A stretch of 64,000 nucleotides of DNA. Source: Bremerella volcania (lineage in GTDB: Bacteria; Planctomycetota; Planctomycetia; Pirellulales; Pirellulaceae). The notes under the pieces were generated by a model. The model was not told the DNA's origin. It saw only the letters and a list, made by a program, of their open reading frames with translations, and did not search any database. Position 1 is the stretch's first letter; each line of letters begins with the position of its first letter. The stretch lies in NCBI RefSeq assembly GCF_007748115.1, contig NZ_CP036289.1:4836001-4900000 (forward strand). The letters are read 5' to 3'. Made by a program: the position numbers and the translations under genes. Below, piece by piece: positions 29,847 to 38,876 of this stretch.

Positions 29847-31040
29847 TCATGCGCGGTCGATTCCCCACCGACGAAGATACTTCTCGCCGATCAACCGCAG
29901 ATCTTCTTTGCGACAGCTCTTGAGGTTGCTGGTGTTCGGGTGGGACACTTCGAAAGTCAACGTTTGCTGACGCCCTTGCCCAGTGTGGACAAAGCGAAAA
30001 TGGAACTGCGCGAGCGTGATGTTGAAGAGGGCGTCCGGCATGTTGTGGCGATTAAGGCACTCGTCCAACATATTGTAAATGGCACTGGGGCCGCCGTCGG
30101 GGTCAGCCTCAAGCGTGATTCTACGCTTGGCCCCGCCCAACACTGACAGTCGCAATTTGCGAACCTGAACTTCTTCGATGCCGTCGCCGGGGTCGGTGTC
30201 GAGTGCGGTCTGCAGAAAGTCCCGTGACTTGAGGCCATTCAATTCATAGGGATGGCCGAGCGGCGACTCCGGCGGCAATTCCTGATGTAGGAGCGTGCGG
30301 CAGAAGATGGTTTGCAGCGACTCTTGCACCACCTTACCGCCCTGCGCGAAGACGTCGAGCGTTCCGTCGACCGGATCGAAGAGGAAGACAATCTCAAAGG
30401 CCGGCCGCTGCGGGCGTCGCACGAATTGCCCGTGCTCGTCGTGCCCAAGATAGGTGTCGGCATAATTGTCTGGATAGGCGAAGAAGTAGTGGTAGCGATC
30501 CACTCGCAAGTAAGTGTCGACGGTGCAGCGGTGCCCGCGTCCCTCGTTCTGCCTGAAATACGCGGAGATCGCATCGCGGAACTGATCAAGCGCTGCCAGC
30601 GACACATCCGGCTGCTGGAGCGGCATGTTGCCACGGTGCCGCCAATAGCGACGTGAAAGAGAATGTGCGTGGTGGATCGTTCCGGCAACTTGAAACACCC
30701 GCGGATGCGTGATCGCGACATGCATCGCCTTGTCGCGGAAATTGCCGAGCGCGTCCAATTCCGTGGCAAGATCAAGACCGTGGAATAGGCCTTCGTCGAT
30801 GAGAGTCTTGACGCCTTCCTCGGAGGCCAGCGCCTCGGCTTCCTCGAACGTCCGCTCAATCTCAAGACGTTGTGATTCGGGCAGGTTCTGCCAACCGTCG
30901 TAAACACATTCGATGTCGTGGTTGGCGAGATCCGCCCAAGGCAGTTCCTGTAGGACACCCAGGTCGCCAAAGCAGGCCTGCAGAATTTCATTCGAAGTCT
31001 GGCGCAGAAACGTTCTGGGCGTAAAATGAATAGTAGCCAT
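29847..31040 (-). CDS. Hypothetical protein (397 aa) of the XRE/ImmA-type module
   Basis: Starts at the ATG at 31038-31040 with a strong AAAGGAG ribosome binding site six bases before. Recognisable features are an N-terminal helical half (ILQACFGDLGVLQELPW, FRDKAMHVAITHPRVFQVAG) and an alpha/beta C-terminal half with HYFFAYPDNYADTYLG, FEIVFLFDPVDGTLDVFAQGG and FHFRFVHTGQG. No named domain or catalytic motif is evident. It resembles large cytosolic proteins of unknown function in defence islands. Coexpressed with the 297-aa gene; an upstream motif is shared with other defence genes. Confidence 0.65.
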   Translation of the reverse strand: MATIHFTPRTFLRQTSNEILQACFGDLGVLQELPWADLANHDIECVYDGWQNLPESQRLEIERTFEEAEALASEEGVKTLIDEGLFHGLDLATELDALGNFRDKAMHVAITHPRVFQVAGTIHHAHSLSRRYWRHRGNMPLQQPDVSLAALDQFRDAISAYFRQNEGRGHRCTVDTYLRVDRYHYFFAYPDNYADTYLGHDEHGQFVRRPQRPAFEIVFLFDPVDGTLDVFAQGGKVVQESLQTIFCRTLLHQELPPESPLGHPYELNGLKSRDFLQTALDTDPGDGIEEVQVRKLRLSVLGGAKRRITLEADPDGGPSAIYNMLDECLNRHNMPDALFNITLAQFHFRFVHTGQGRQQTLTFEVSHPNTSNLKSCRKEDLRLIGEKYLRRWGIDRA

Positions 31041-31130
31041 TTTTCACTCCTTTGCCTGTGGCTCTAGGAAGTAAACTGCCGCCAAGTCTCAAATCGGTCT
31101 TGATTTGACAAGGGCCGGGCGAGCATCCGC

Positions 31131-31153
31131 GTACACTGAACAGTAAACACTGA
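31131..31153. promoter_or_regulatory. Motif shared by upstream regions of three defence-type genes
   Basis: On the minus strand TCAGTGTTTACTGTTCAGTG, 91-113 bases before the 397-aa gene. Closely similar TGTTTACTGTTTAGTG lies upstream of the methyltransferase gene (40691-40706) and a weaker relative (GGTGTTTAGTTTAC, 38298-38311) before hsdR. Possible binding site of the XRE-type regulator. Confidence 0.4.
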
Positions 31154-31188
31154 TTCTACAAAAAAATGCTTTCTCGCATAGTGGGTAT

Positions 31189-31944
31189 TTAGAACAGCAA
31201 ATTCTCTTTTTCACGCAGTAGGAGCTTCATGCCCTCCAGACGTATCCGCATCGCGTCGGGCGATACCTCAAACGTCGCGGCCAGCGGCCGACTGGCATGC
31301 TCCAGCAGCATGTTGGCTTCGGCATTGTCGCCCGATTTGAACCCGCCGCGTCGTAAAACCTCGGCCGTCAGAATCTGTTGGCGTTTGGCCTGCAGATCGT
31401 CGAGGTAGATCGGGTCCATACTGCCACGCCATTCGTGCCAGGCACGTTTGACCATCTCGCGCGGCATCAACAGGCATGAGGCGAATCGGTTGGCTTGGTA
31501 CTCGATCGGTTCCGTATCGCTCGATCGGCAGATGTATTCGGGCCGCTCGACGTTGTCCGGCAGCAAAGTCAGCTGATTGGCCCTCCGCAGGAAGAGGTGT
31601 CGATGCAAACGCCAATGGCCAGCTTCATGGGCCAACGTGAAATGGTAACGCCCGAGCATCGAGGGATTGTCGGTCGGTTCCAGTCGATGGTCGATGCCGA
31701 CTCGGCGATCATTGACCCACAACGCGCCGTGGACATCGCTGACGCCGAAGAGCTGCTGCATGTCGTCGAATGTGAGGTGGAGTTGTAGATACAGCTCGAC
31801 AATCTCGTCGATGGGAATCGGGGGCGCGGTGACCTGGCCGTGCTGGTTGCCGTATTCCGCAAGCAGCAGCGCAGCTTCGTCCTCGAACTCTTGGTCCTTC
31901 ATGAACCGCAACTTCGGGCCGGGTTTCGATACGCGTTTGGCCAT
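31189..31944 (-). CDS. ImmA/IrrE-family metallopeptidase
   Basis: The 251-aa protein carries the zinc-peptidase motif HEAGHW in YHFTLAHEAGHWRLHRHLFLR, followed by an EYQANRFASCLLMP segment that provides the third ligand and is diagnostic for ImmA/IrrE proteins. An internal domain (LYLQLHLTFDDMQQLFGVSDVHGALWV) precedes the motif. These proteases cleave XRE-type repressors in response to DNA damage or phage signals. The XRE gene three bases upstream is the obvious substrate. Confidence 0.9.
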   Translation of the reverse strand: MAKRVSKPGPKLRFMKDQEFEDEAALLLAEYGNQHGQVTAPPIPIDEIVELYLQLHLTFDDMQQLFGVSDVHGALWVNDRRVGIDHRLEPTDNPSMLGRYHFTLAHEAGHWRLHRHLFLRRANQLTLLPDNVERPEYICRSSDTEPIEYQANRFASCLLMPREMVKRAWHEWRGSMDPIYLDDLQAKRQQILTAEVLRRGGFKSGDNAEANMLLEHASRPLAATFEVSPDAMRIRLEGMKLLLREKENLLF

Positions 31945-31947
31945 AAT

Positions 31948-32328
31948 CTACGTCTCCTCGTCTCTACCTTCTTCCTTCATGCGTTCAGCATCTTCGCGTA
32001 GCCGGCGTAGCTGATCGCCTGTCAAACCTCGCACGGCGCGAAGCAGGTCGGGTACCTCAGTCGGCGATTCGTGAATAATAGCAGGCAGGTCCTCCGTTAA
32101 TCGCCCCGCCAACGCTGTCCACTCGTCCACACTCTCTTCGAGGATTTCCGCCATCCGCTTTACGCGATCGGCGGTCGGCGGATCGACGTTCATCTGCTCA
32201 ACCTGCGAGAGGTACGTCGGGCTGACGCCTACCAACTGGGCGAACTTCCGCAGGCTGTAGCCCTTCTCGATTCGTTTTTCGCGAAGCAATTGCCCGAACG
32301 GTTTTTGCTTTGGTTTCTTCTTGGCCAT
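31948..32328 (-). CDS. XRE-family HTH regulator
   Basis: The 126-aa protein starts at the ATG at 32326-32328, right after the hsdS stop. A basic head (MAKKKPKQK) is followed by a classical HTH (FGQLLREKRIEKGYSLRKFAQLVGVSPTYLSQVEQMNVDPPTADRVKRMAEIL). The C-terminal part is helical and acidic. With the ImmA-type peptidase it forms a repressor-protease pair like ImmR-ImmA of ICEBs1. It probably regulates this module and perhaps the restriction genes. Confidence 0.88.
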   Translation of the reverse strand: MAKKKPKQKPFGQLLREKRIEKGYSLRKFAQLVGVSPTYLSQVEQMNVDPPTADRVKRMAEILEESVDEWTALAGRLTEDLPAIIHESPTEVPDLLRAVRGLTGDQLRRLREDAERMKEEGRDEET

Positions 32329-32329
32329 T

Positions 32330-33487
32330 CTACAGTTCCCCTCGGAATGCACGGTCAAGAATTGACGGGAGCAGTGCATCTAACTGTGCTGACTGATCGT
32401 GCAGCGATTGTAGCTCGCTCATCTTTCGGCGAACGTTGCGAAGTTTGACCTGAGCTTCGTTGGACGGCAGCGGGAGTTCATAGTTCAAGAAGTCCTTAGG
32501 GTTCAGTCGCTTGCGGCGAACATTGGTGCCGGTGCTGGCTCCACTGAGAAGCGGCCATACAGAGGGCGACCGGAAATACACATCCAGCACTTCAGGAAAC
32601 ACACGATCCTCGTTAATTGTGAATACGGGAAACTCGGGTGAGACAAAAAGCCCGTCGCAAGTGTTTGGGACAACGGCCAACGCGCCCTCCCAGGCCATCA
32701 ACTTCGGGTAGACAAATTCTCCTTCGCGAATTTGTGTCAATCGCTTGTAGGCGAAGTCGTTTCCTGCCTTCACTTGACCGCGAAATACTCCGCGGCCGAA
32801 GCAGTAGACACCGGCGAAGTGATATGTCTTCGTGGGAACAACGTCCACGTCAGGCTTGCGCCAGGTCACCAATTCGTGCATGGGTGTCAGCGTTGGCGGT
32901 CCGAACTGTTCATCTCTCAGAATAGCCCGACAAAGTTGATCGCATTCTTTATTTGCGCTTGTCCGCAGCGACTTGGCTTCACCAATCTTGTCTGCGATGC
33001 GGTCGATTTGCGCCACGATCGTCTCTTGTTGCGCAGGAGTAGGAAGTGGCACCTCAATGGTGAGAAATTTCTCGGGACGAATGCGATTTTTCCCACTGCT
33101 CCCTTGGGAAAGTGCGTCACACTTTTGCCAAAGTTCGCGAGCCTTGGAATACCAATGAAGCCAGCGCGGCAAAACGCAATCACGACGACATTCAAATGTT
33201 GGAAACTCATTTGAACCGACGCATCCGGCGACCTCAGCGGGGACGACTGCGACGGACCCGTGACGAACCCAAATCTTGTTGATGATCAAATCATCCTCTC
33301 GAACTTCATTCAGCGTCTTGACTGCGGTTTCACTGCCGTCGATCGTCTGACGCTCGTATGCGCCTTCGCCCCACCACTTCACCCCGAGAGTTCTGTAAGT
33401 CTCACCTGGAACAACGGATACGCTACGTTGCACAGGCGTTACGATTTCGGATAGCGCGACTAGTGGCCAACCGTTTGAAGTTGTCAT
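32330..33487 (-). CDS. hsdS: Type I restriction-modification specificity subunit HsdS
   Basis: The 385-aa protein has two target-recognition domains (WPLVALSEIVTPV..., FLTIEVPLPTPAQQETIVAQI... and MHELVTWRKPDVDV..., FLNYELPLPSNEAQVKL), each followed by a conserved helix (IDRIADKIGEAKSLRTSA and RKMSELQSLHDQ), ending LLPSILDRAFRGEL. It determines the bipartite recognition sequence. It overlaps hsdM by four bases. Confidence 0.93.
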   Translation of the reverse strand: MTTSNGWPLVALSEIVTPVQRSVSVVPGETYRTLGVKWWGEGAYERQTIDGSETAVKTLNEVREDDLIINKIWVRHGSVAVVPAEVAGCVGSNEFPTFECRRDCVLPRWLHWYSKARELWQKCDALSQGSSGKNRIRPEKFLTIEVPLPTPAQQETIVAQIDRIADKIGEAKSLRTSANKECDQLCRAILRDEQFGPPTLTPMHELVTWRKPDVDVVPTKTYHFAGVYCFGRGVFRGQVKAGNDFAYKRLTQIREGEFVYPKLMAWEGALAVVPNTCDGLFVSPEFPVFTINEDRVFPEVLDVYFRSPSVWPLLSGASTGTNVRRKRLNPKDFLNYELPLPSNEAQVKLRNVRRKMSELQSLHDQSAQLDALLPSILDRAFRGEL

Positions 33488-35100
33488 ACTTTCGCCTCCG
33501 TGAGTTCAGACTTGATCTCTTCCATGATCTCAAGGATTCGACGCTCTTTCGCCAAGATGTCATCAGCTAGCTGCTGAGGAGGCAGATGTTCCATAGCCTC
33601 GGCGCTCTTCGGATTCTTGAGGTCGAGATTGCATGCTACGAGCGAATCGGACTCGTCGTACTCCAATACCTCGTCGGCGGATACGCGCCACGCGTAGTCG
33701 TTCTCGCGGCGGCGATTAAGCTGGAACCATCGGATGCAGTCCGTGAATTCGTCGAATTGAAGCGGCTTGGTCTTTGTGTAGTTGCGACGCCCCTCCGGCA
33801 ATGGAACCTCGTAATACCAAATGTCTTTGGTCGGCCCCGACCTATCGAAGAACAGAAGGTTCGTCGGGATTGCGGTATAGGGGGCGAACACGCCGTTGGG
33901 CAGCCTCACGATCGTATGAAGATTGAACTCTTTGAGCAGTTCTTCTTTGATGCGAGCGCAAACGCCGTCGCCGAACAGCGTGCCATTGGGTACGACGATT
34001 GCTGCGCGGCCGCCCCGTTCCGACTTTGCAGTGGGTTTGCGTAGCTTACGCATGATGAGTTGCAAGAATAGCAAGGCCGTTTCGCTGGTCCGTTTGTCGG
34101 CAGGGAAGTTCCCGCGAATGCCAGCTTCCTCCTCGCCACCGAATGGTGGATTCGTCAGGATCACGTCCACGCGGTCCTTCGGTCCCAACTCCGTAATCTT
34201 CACGGCCAAGCTGTTGCCATACTGAATGGCTGGCGCGTCAAGCCCGTGCAATAAAAGATTCATTTGCGACAGCATGTAGGGGAGCGGTTTGGCCTCGCCA
34301 CCATGAATACTCCGCTGCTGAAGAACCTTGCGGTCCTGCGCCCGATTGCACTGTTTTTCCAAGTGGGCGAACGCTTCGGCCAAGAATCCACCGGTCCCAC
34401 AGGCCGGGTCGAGCACGACCTCGCCGAGCTGTGGGTTCGTTACCGCCACCATGAATTGAATGACTGGGCGCGGTGTGTAGAACTCGCCGGAATCGCCGGC
34501 GGCGTCCCGCATCTCGCGGAGCATCGACTCGTATAGCCGAGCAAGCGTGTGAATCTCCTCGGATGAATCGAAATGTATGCCGTCGACGAGGTTGACCACG
34601 TCCCGCATAAGGTAGCCGGAGATCATCCGATTGTTCACGCCCTCAAAAACCGTGGCAATCACGTCGCGCCGCCGATCGCCATTGGATGATCGCAGACCGC
34701 GCAAGTAGGCCAGTAGGCCAGCTCCTCGCTTGCCGTCGGGTCGAACGGCATCTTCCTGGTTCACGAAGGCGATCAGTTCGTCGCCAGTGATGCCGTCCTT
34801 CATCGCCGCCCAATCGCGCCAGCGGTATGGGGCTTCGACGGCCGACTTGTACTTTTTGCCAGCGATGCCCGCGCGGGCCTCTTCCAACCTTTCGCGGTCG
34901 TCGAGGAATTTCAGGAACATGATCCAGGTTAGCAAGGGGAGGCGATCCAAGTCGCCGTTGAGGCCCTTGTCTTTCCGCATGATGTCGCGCGCGGATTTGA
35001 TGAGAGTAGACAATTGCTGTGCCGTTGTTTTTGGCTGTTCCGCCTTTTTGGGCTTCTTGCGTGTTGTCTTCTTAGCCGTCTTGGCCTTTTTCTTCGCCAT
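33484..35100 (-). CDS. hsdM: Type I restriction-modification methyltransferase HsdM
   Basis: The 538-aa protein has a lysine/alanine-rich N-terminal tail (1-20), the helical domain (STLIKSARDIMRKDKGLN... LTWIMFLKFLDDRE), SAM-binding DPACGTGGF (231-239) and catalytic NPPF (317-320), and the usual C-terminal helical region. It methylates N6-adenine in complex with HsdS. Length matches the family. The lysine-rich tail is like other basic tails in this region. Confidence 0.95.
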   Translation of the reverse strand: MAKKKAKTAKKTTRKKPKKAEQPKTTAQQLSTLIKSARDIMRKDKGLNGDLDRLPLLTWIMFLKFLDDRERLEEARAGIAGKKYKSAVEAPYRWRDWAAMKDGITGDELIAFVNQEDAVRPDGKRGAGLLAYLRGLRSSNGDRRRDVIATVFEGVNNRMISGYLMRDVVNLVDGIHFDSSEEIHTLARLYESMLREMRDAAGDSGEFYTPRPVIQFMVAVTNPQLGEVVLDPACGTGGFLAEAFAHLEKQCNRAQDRKVLQQRSIHGGEAKPLPYMLSQMNLLLHGLDAPAIQYGNSLAVKITELGPKDRVDVILTNPPFGGEEEAGIRGNFPADKRTSETALLFLQLIMRKLRKPTAKSERGGRAAIVVPNGTLFGDGVCARIKEELLKEFNLHTIVRLPNGVFAPYTAIPTNLLFFDRSGPTKDIWYYEVPLPEGRRNYTKTKPLQFDEFTDCIRWFQLNRRRENDYAWRVSADEVLEYDESDSLVACNLDLKNPKSAEAMEHLPPQQLADDILAKERRILEIMEEIKSELTEAKV

Positions 35101-35104
35101 GTGT

Positions 35105-35859
35105 TCAGTTCGCCTTACTATTCCAATGGTCCCATAGTCCGTCGTCGGCTCTTCCAGTCGCCCCCTTGGGTCGGCGACCTTCCCAAATCATTACAGCGAG
35201 CTTCTCGACAGCCCCTGCATGCTTTGGGTCCCAGCCCAAGCGAATCAGTTGCTGGCGAATCAACTCTGGCGTCACGCCCTCCTGCTTGTGGTAGAGCGTT
35301 TCCAAGGTTCGGATCGCACTCGCGCGATCGCTCGGATGCCAATGCCTGTATTGAGATTCACTCCATGAGTAAGCGAGTCGAGAGCGATGAATGCTGCACC
35401 TGTGGTCGGCTCCGATTGCTGCGTCTCAGGAGCAGCGTCCTGACCAAGCTCTGTTGCATGCCAAGTTTGAACCCACTGGTCACAGTCGCCGTCGCTCCAG
35501 GGAACATACAAAACAGAGGCGTTCCCCGAGATGCCGTCGACCACATCCAACAATTCTTGGCCACCATATATCGCAAGAATCGGACCGTCGAAGTTGTAAG
35601 TCTTGTTTCCCCTCAAGGTCATCAGTTGCAGCGTTATGCCCTGAACGGTTGCCGTGCCACTTTTTCGCAATTGATTGAACAGTCCTGCGATCTCAGTCCA
35701 ATTGGCGATGTTCTCAAGGTTGCCTTTCGTCGACACGGCGACAATGCCGACGTTGCCAGCCTGTTTTGCCTCAGCCAGTAGCCACTGGACGCCGCGAATT
35801 ACCGCTTGGTCTTTTGGACCCGTTGAAGAAATGAAGTGAGAGTTGCCCTTGCGAGTCAT
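35105..35859 (-). pseudogene. Accessory protein of the type I RM locus, split by a frameshift
   Basis: The first frame (from the ATG at 35857-35859) gives MTRKGNSHFISSTGPKDQAVI... to ALDSLTHGVNLNTGIG and then an out-of-character tail stopping at 35272. Inserting one C in GGC|ATCCG near 35340 moves into another frame: HPSDRASAIRTLETLYHKQEG, then IRQQLIRLGWDPKHAGAVEKLAVMIWEGRRPKGA, ending at 35105 next to hsdM. The fused product would be about 250 aa. This could be a real loss of one base or a sequencing error. It lies between hsdR and hsdM; its role in restriction is unknown. Confidence 0.75.
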
Positions 35860-35872
35860 GAGATTTCCTCAA

Positions 35873-38248
35873 TTATGCCGCTGCGTACAAAAGAGTCTGA
35901 AGCTGAATCACTGCCTGACGAAGTTGCTCAACACCGCCGAAGCGGCTGGCGATTTCGATCACGTTGCCGTGGGCGCTGATGGGTGGAATCTCCAGGACGT
36001 CGGGGATGACGAATTGGGCGGTGCCGTGCTCGGTGTACTTGTCGAGCAACTCATCGAGGATCTCCTTCGCGTCCGGTCCGAACTGGTCGAAGAAATCGGT
36101 GCGGTCGGTGCGCAGCCGTTGGGCTCGTTCGCGCCGGGTGCGCAGCGGCGCGTTGAACGCCAAGTGACAGATCAGGTCGAGCGGGTCGGCGTCGGGCTGA
36201 TTCGCTGTCTCGGCCAGGTGGTCGAAGTCGATGCCACGGTCTTCGAGCCGCTCGATGATGTCGCTGCGTTTCTCCGGGTCGGCCCATTCGTCCCGCAACT
36301 CGGCGGCGTTGCGAAAGAGCGTGCGGACCTTGTCCGCGGTGTAATCGGTGAATTGAATGACACGCAACTGGTTACCATCTGGATCGAGTTCGTACACAAG
36401 GTGGGCCGCAATCTCGACTTGCCCACCGTCGAAGTAGAACTTGCGACGTGGGTCGTCGGGACCGTCGGGCGGCAGCGGCTCGGGACCGTCATCGTCCTCC
36501 TCTGATTCCTCCTCCGGTGTGACCACCGTTTCTTCCTCGACGGGCTCGCCGTCCTCGTCGATGGTCTGTTCGGTTTCAATGGTCGGGTCGCCATCGAAGT
36601 CGGGGTCCGCAAATAACCGCGTCGCCGAACCGGTATAATCCAAGATGCTGAAAAACAATTTCCCGTAATCGTCGCGAACTCGTGTGCCGCGCCCGATGAT
36701 CTGCTTGAATTCGGTCATCGAGTTGATGACCCGCAGCAACACAATGTTTTGCACGGTCGGCGCGTCCACGCCGGTGGTCAGGAGCTGTGACGTGGTAAGG
36801 ATCACCGGCGTGCGCCGCTCCAGGTCCTGAAAGTTGCTGAGGTGACCGCGGCCAATGTCACCCTCGTCCGACGTGACGCGGCAGACGTAATCGGGATTGT
36901 CGCGGACGAGATCGGCGTTGAGATTGTTCAGCGACCGCCGCATTTCGTCGGCGTGTTCCTGGTCAACGCAGAACACAATTGTCTTGGCGAACCGATCGGT
37001 TCGACGCATGTACTCGGTCAGATGGTGCGCGACAGCTTCGGTCCTGGCCCGCAGAGAAACGATTCGTTCGAATTCGCCGGTGTGGTATTCCCCATCGGGG
37101 ATCTGACGGCCGTAACGATCCAGATCGCCCTGGCTCGGCCGCCAACCCGCAGCGTCCCAGGTTGTCACGACGCGGTGGACGCGATAAGGAGCGAGAAACC
37201 CGTCGTCGATCCCTTGCCGCAGGCTGTACGTGTAAATCGAATCGCCGAAGTAGTCGTAGGTGTCCGCATTGTCTTCGCGGCGTGGCGTCGCGGTCATGCC
37301 GATCTGGATTGCGGGCTGGAAGTAATCCAATATCTCCCGCCAGTTGCTGTCATCGCGTGCGCTGCCTCGGTGACATTCGTCCACAACAATCAGATCGAAG
37401 AAATCGGGCGCGAACTCACGGTAGAGGCCTGGCCGATTCGCGTCGCGTGCAATCGACTGGTAGATGGCGAAGTACATTTCCCTGCTTTGCACTGCGCGGC
37501 CGCCCGCGATCTTCCAACGCGCGTCGCCAAACGGCGCAAAGTCCTTTGCCATCGGATCGTCGACGAGGATGTTGCGGTCGGCGAGGAACAGAATGCGAGG
37601 TCGGCGGTGCTCGCCCGTGCGGTTCCAGCGAGAGTTCCAGAGCTTCCAACAGATCTGAAACGCCACGACCGTCTTGCCCGTACCCGTCGCCATCGTGAGT
37701 AGGATACGCGGATCGCCCTGCGCCACGGCCTGCACAGCGCGGTTGATGGCGATTTCCTGGTAGTAGCGGGGCGACTTGCCACTCAGATGATACGTGGGCG
37801 AAAGCACTCGCTCGGCAGCGTCGGTCGTAAGGGACTGATCCGTCGTGAGTCGCGTCCAAAGCTCCTCGGGCGTTGGGAACGCGGCGATCTCCCTTTCTAA
37901 GCCGGTTGTGTAGTCGAACTCGATGATGCCGTGGCCGTTCGTGGCGTAGGCGAACTTGAGGCCGAGGATTTCGGCGTAATCCTTGGCCTGCTGAAGGCCT
38001 TCGCCAGGCGTGGCGTAGGTTGGTTTGGCCTCAACTACCGCGATCGCAAAGTCGGGGCGGTAGCGGAGAATGTAGTCGGCCCGCTTTCCAGGTCGCCGGC
38101 GACTGCGCCGACCGGCAACGATGATTCGCCCGTCGGTGAATGTCACCTGCTCGTTGATTCGGTACGGATCGTTATCCCACCCAGCGGTTTGGAGTCGCGG
38201 GACAACGTATCGTCGGCAAGTATCGGCTTCGTTGGGCATGGCTTCCAC
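35873..38248 (-). CDS. hsdR: Type I restriction endonuclease HsdR
   Basis: The 791-aa protein contains the nuclease domain D-x(6)-E-x-K in RPDFAIAVVEAKP (Asp66, Glu73, Lys75), an SF2 motor with Walker A MATGTGKT (186-193), VVDECHRG, GMTATP and GRGTRVRDDYG, an acidic linker (PVEEETVVTPEEESEEDD) and a C-terminal helical domain of the EcoEI_R_C type. It translocates and cuts unmodified DNA together with HsdM and HsdS. Intact. Confidence 0.94.
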   Translation of the reverse strand: MEAMPNEADTCRRYVVPRLQTAGWDNDPYRINEQVTFTDGRIIVAGRRSRRRPGKRADYILRYRPDFAIAVVEAKPTYATPGEGLQQAKDYAEILGLKFAYATNGHGIIEFDYTTGLEREIAAFPTPEELWTRLTTDQSLTTDAAERVLSPTYHLSGKSPRYYQEIAINRAVQAVAQGDPRILLTMATGTGKTVVAFQICWKLWNSRWNRTGEHRRPRILFLADRNILVDDPMAKDFAPFGDARWKIAGGRAVQSREMYFAIYQSIARDANRPGLYREFAPDFFDLIVVDECHRGSARDDSNWREILDYFQPAIQIGMTATPRREDNADTYDYFGDSIYTYSLRQGIDDGFLAPYRVHRVVTTWDAAGWRPSQGDLDRYGRQIPDGEYHTGEFERIVSLRARTEAVAHHLTEYMRRTDRFAKTIVFCVDQEHADEMRRSLNNLNADLVRDNPDYVCRVTSDEGDIGRGHLSNFQDLERRTPVILTTSQLLTTGVDAPTVQNIVLLRVINSMTEFKQIIGRGTRVRDDYGKLFFSILDYTGSATRLFADPDFDGDPTIETEQTIDEDGEPVEEETVVTPEEESEEDDDGPEPLPPDGPDDPRRKFYFDGGQVEIAAHLVYELDPDGNQLRVIQFTDYTADKVRTLFRNAAELRDEWADPEKRSDIIERLEDRGIDFDHLAETANQPDADPLDLICHLAFNAPLRTRRERAQRLRTDRTDFFDQFGPDAKEILDELLDKYTEHGTAQFVIPDVLEIPPISAHGNVIEIASRFGGVEQLRQAVIQLQTLLYAAA

Positions 38249-38366
38249 CTACGGACGGCCGCATCGAGATAAATCGATACGCCGCGAGGCTGTTCCCGTA
38301 AACTAAACACCGCACAATCCAGTGATCTTACATGATCTTCGCTGAGCACGACAGTATTGGGCAGAA

Positions 38367-38861
38367 TCAACAGTCCGAGGTCTGGGTCAATTCCCAAAAC
38401 TCCTCGAAGAGCGCAAGCTTCGCTTCCTCCTTACTGTCAAACACCTTTCGTGAAAAGTCGCCATCAATGCCGTATCCCCACTTTCCGGGTTGAAACTTAT
38501 TTGGGAACACGACCAAGTTGAACCCTTCGACGTTCAGGAAGTCATTTCCCTTGGACGAACGACGCCACTTTCGAGACAACCACTTGGCCTTTCGCGCCGC
38601 CTTGTTTTTCAGGGCGGTTTCGCGTTGTCGTGGGCCAACGTAGTCGTCCGACATTTTCTCAGCACATATGCAACCGACTTCAAGCTGCTCTGTGTATGCC
38701 TCGTGCTGCATGACATGGACAAACCGAATTGGCTCGTTGCCGCACATCTCACACGCTGCGTACATTGTGTCTTCGACGGATTGGCCAGTCGGGCGAAGGT
38801 CAATGACGTCTACGCACTGCCATCCTCTATGCGGTACACCTGATTGAGTCCATAAAGTCAT
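38367..38861 (-). CDS. Hypothetical protein with zinc-finger-like Cys motif (164 aa)
   Basis: Contains CEMCGNEPIRFVHVMQHE ... LEVGCICAEKMSDDYVGP, a Cys4-type site found in small nucleic-acid-associated mobile-element proteins, then a basic helix (KNKAARKAKWLSRKWRRS) and an alpha/beta end (GFNLVVFPNKFQPGKWGYGI, DSKEEAKLALFEEFW). Lies downstream of the DUF1848 gene, probably in the same transcript. No specific function recognised. Confidence 0.65.
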   Translation of the reverse strand: MTLWTQSGVPHRGWQCVDVIDLRPTGQSVEDTMYAACEMCGNEPIRFVHVMQHEAYTEQLEVGCICAEKMSDDYVGPRQRETALKNKAARKAKWLSRKWRRSSKGNDFLNVEGFNLVVFPNKFQPGKWGYGIDGDFSRKVFDSKEEAKLALFEEFWELTQTSDC

Positions 38862-38876
38862 GCGCCGATCCTCAAC

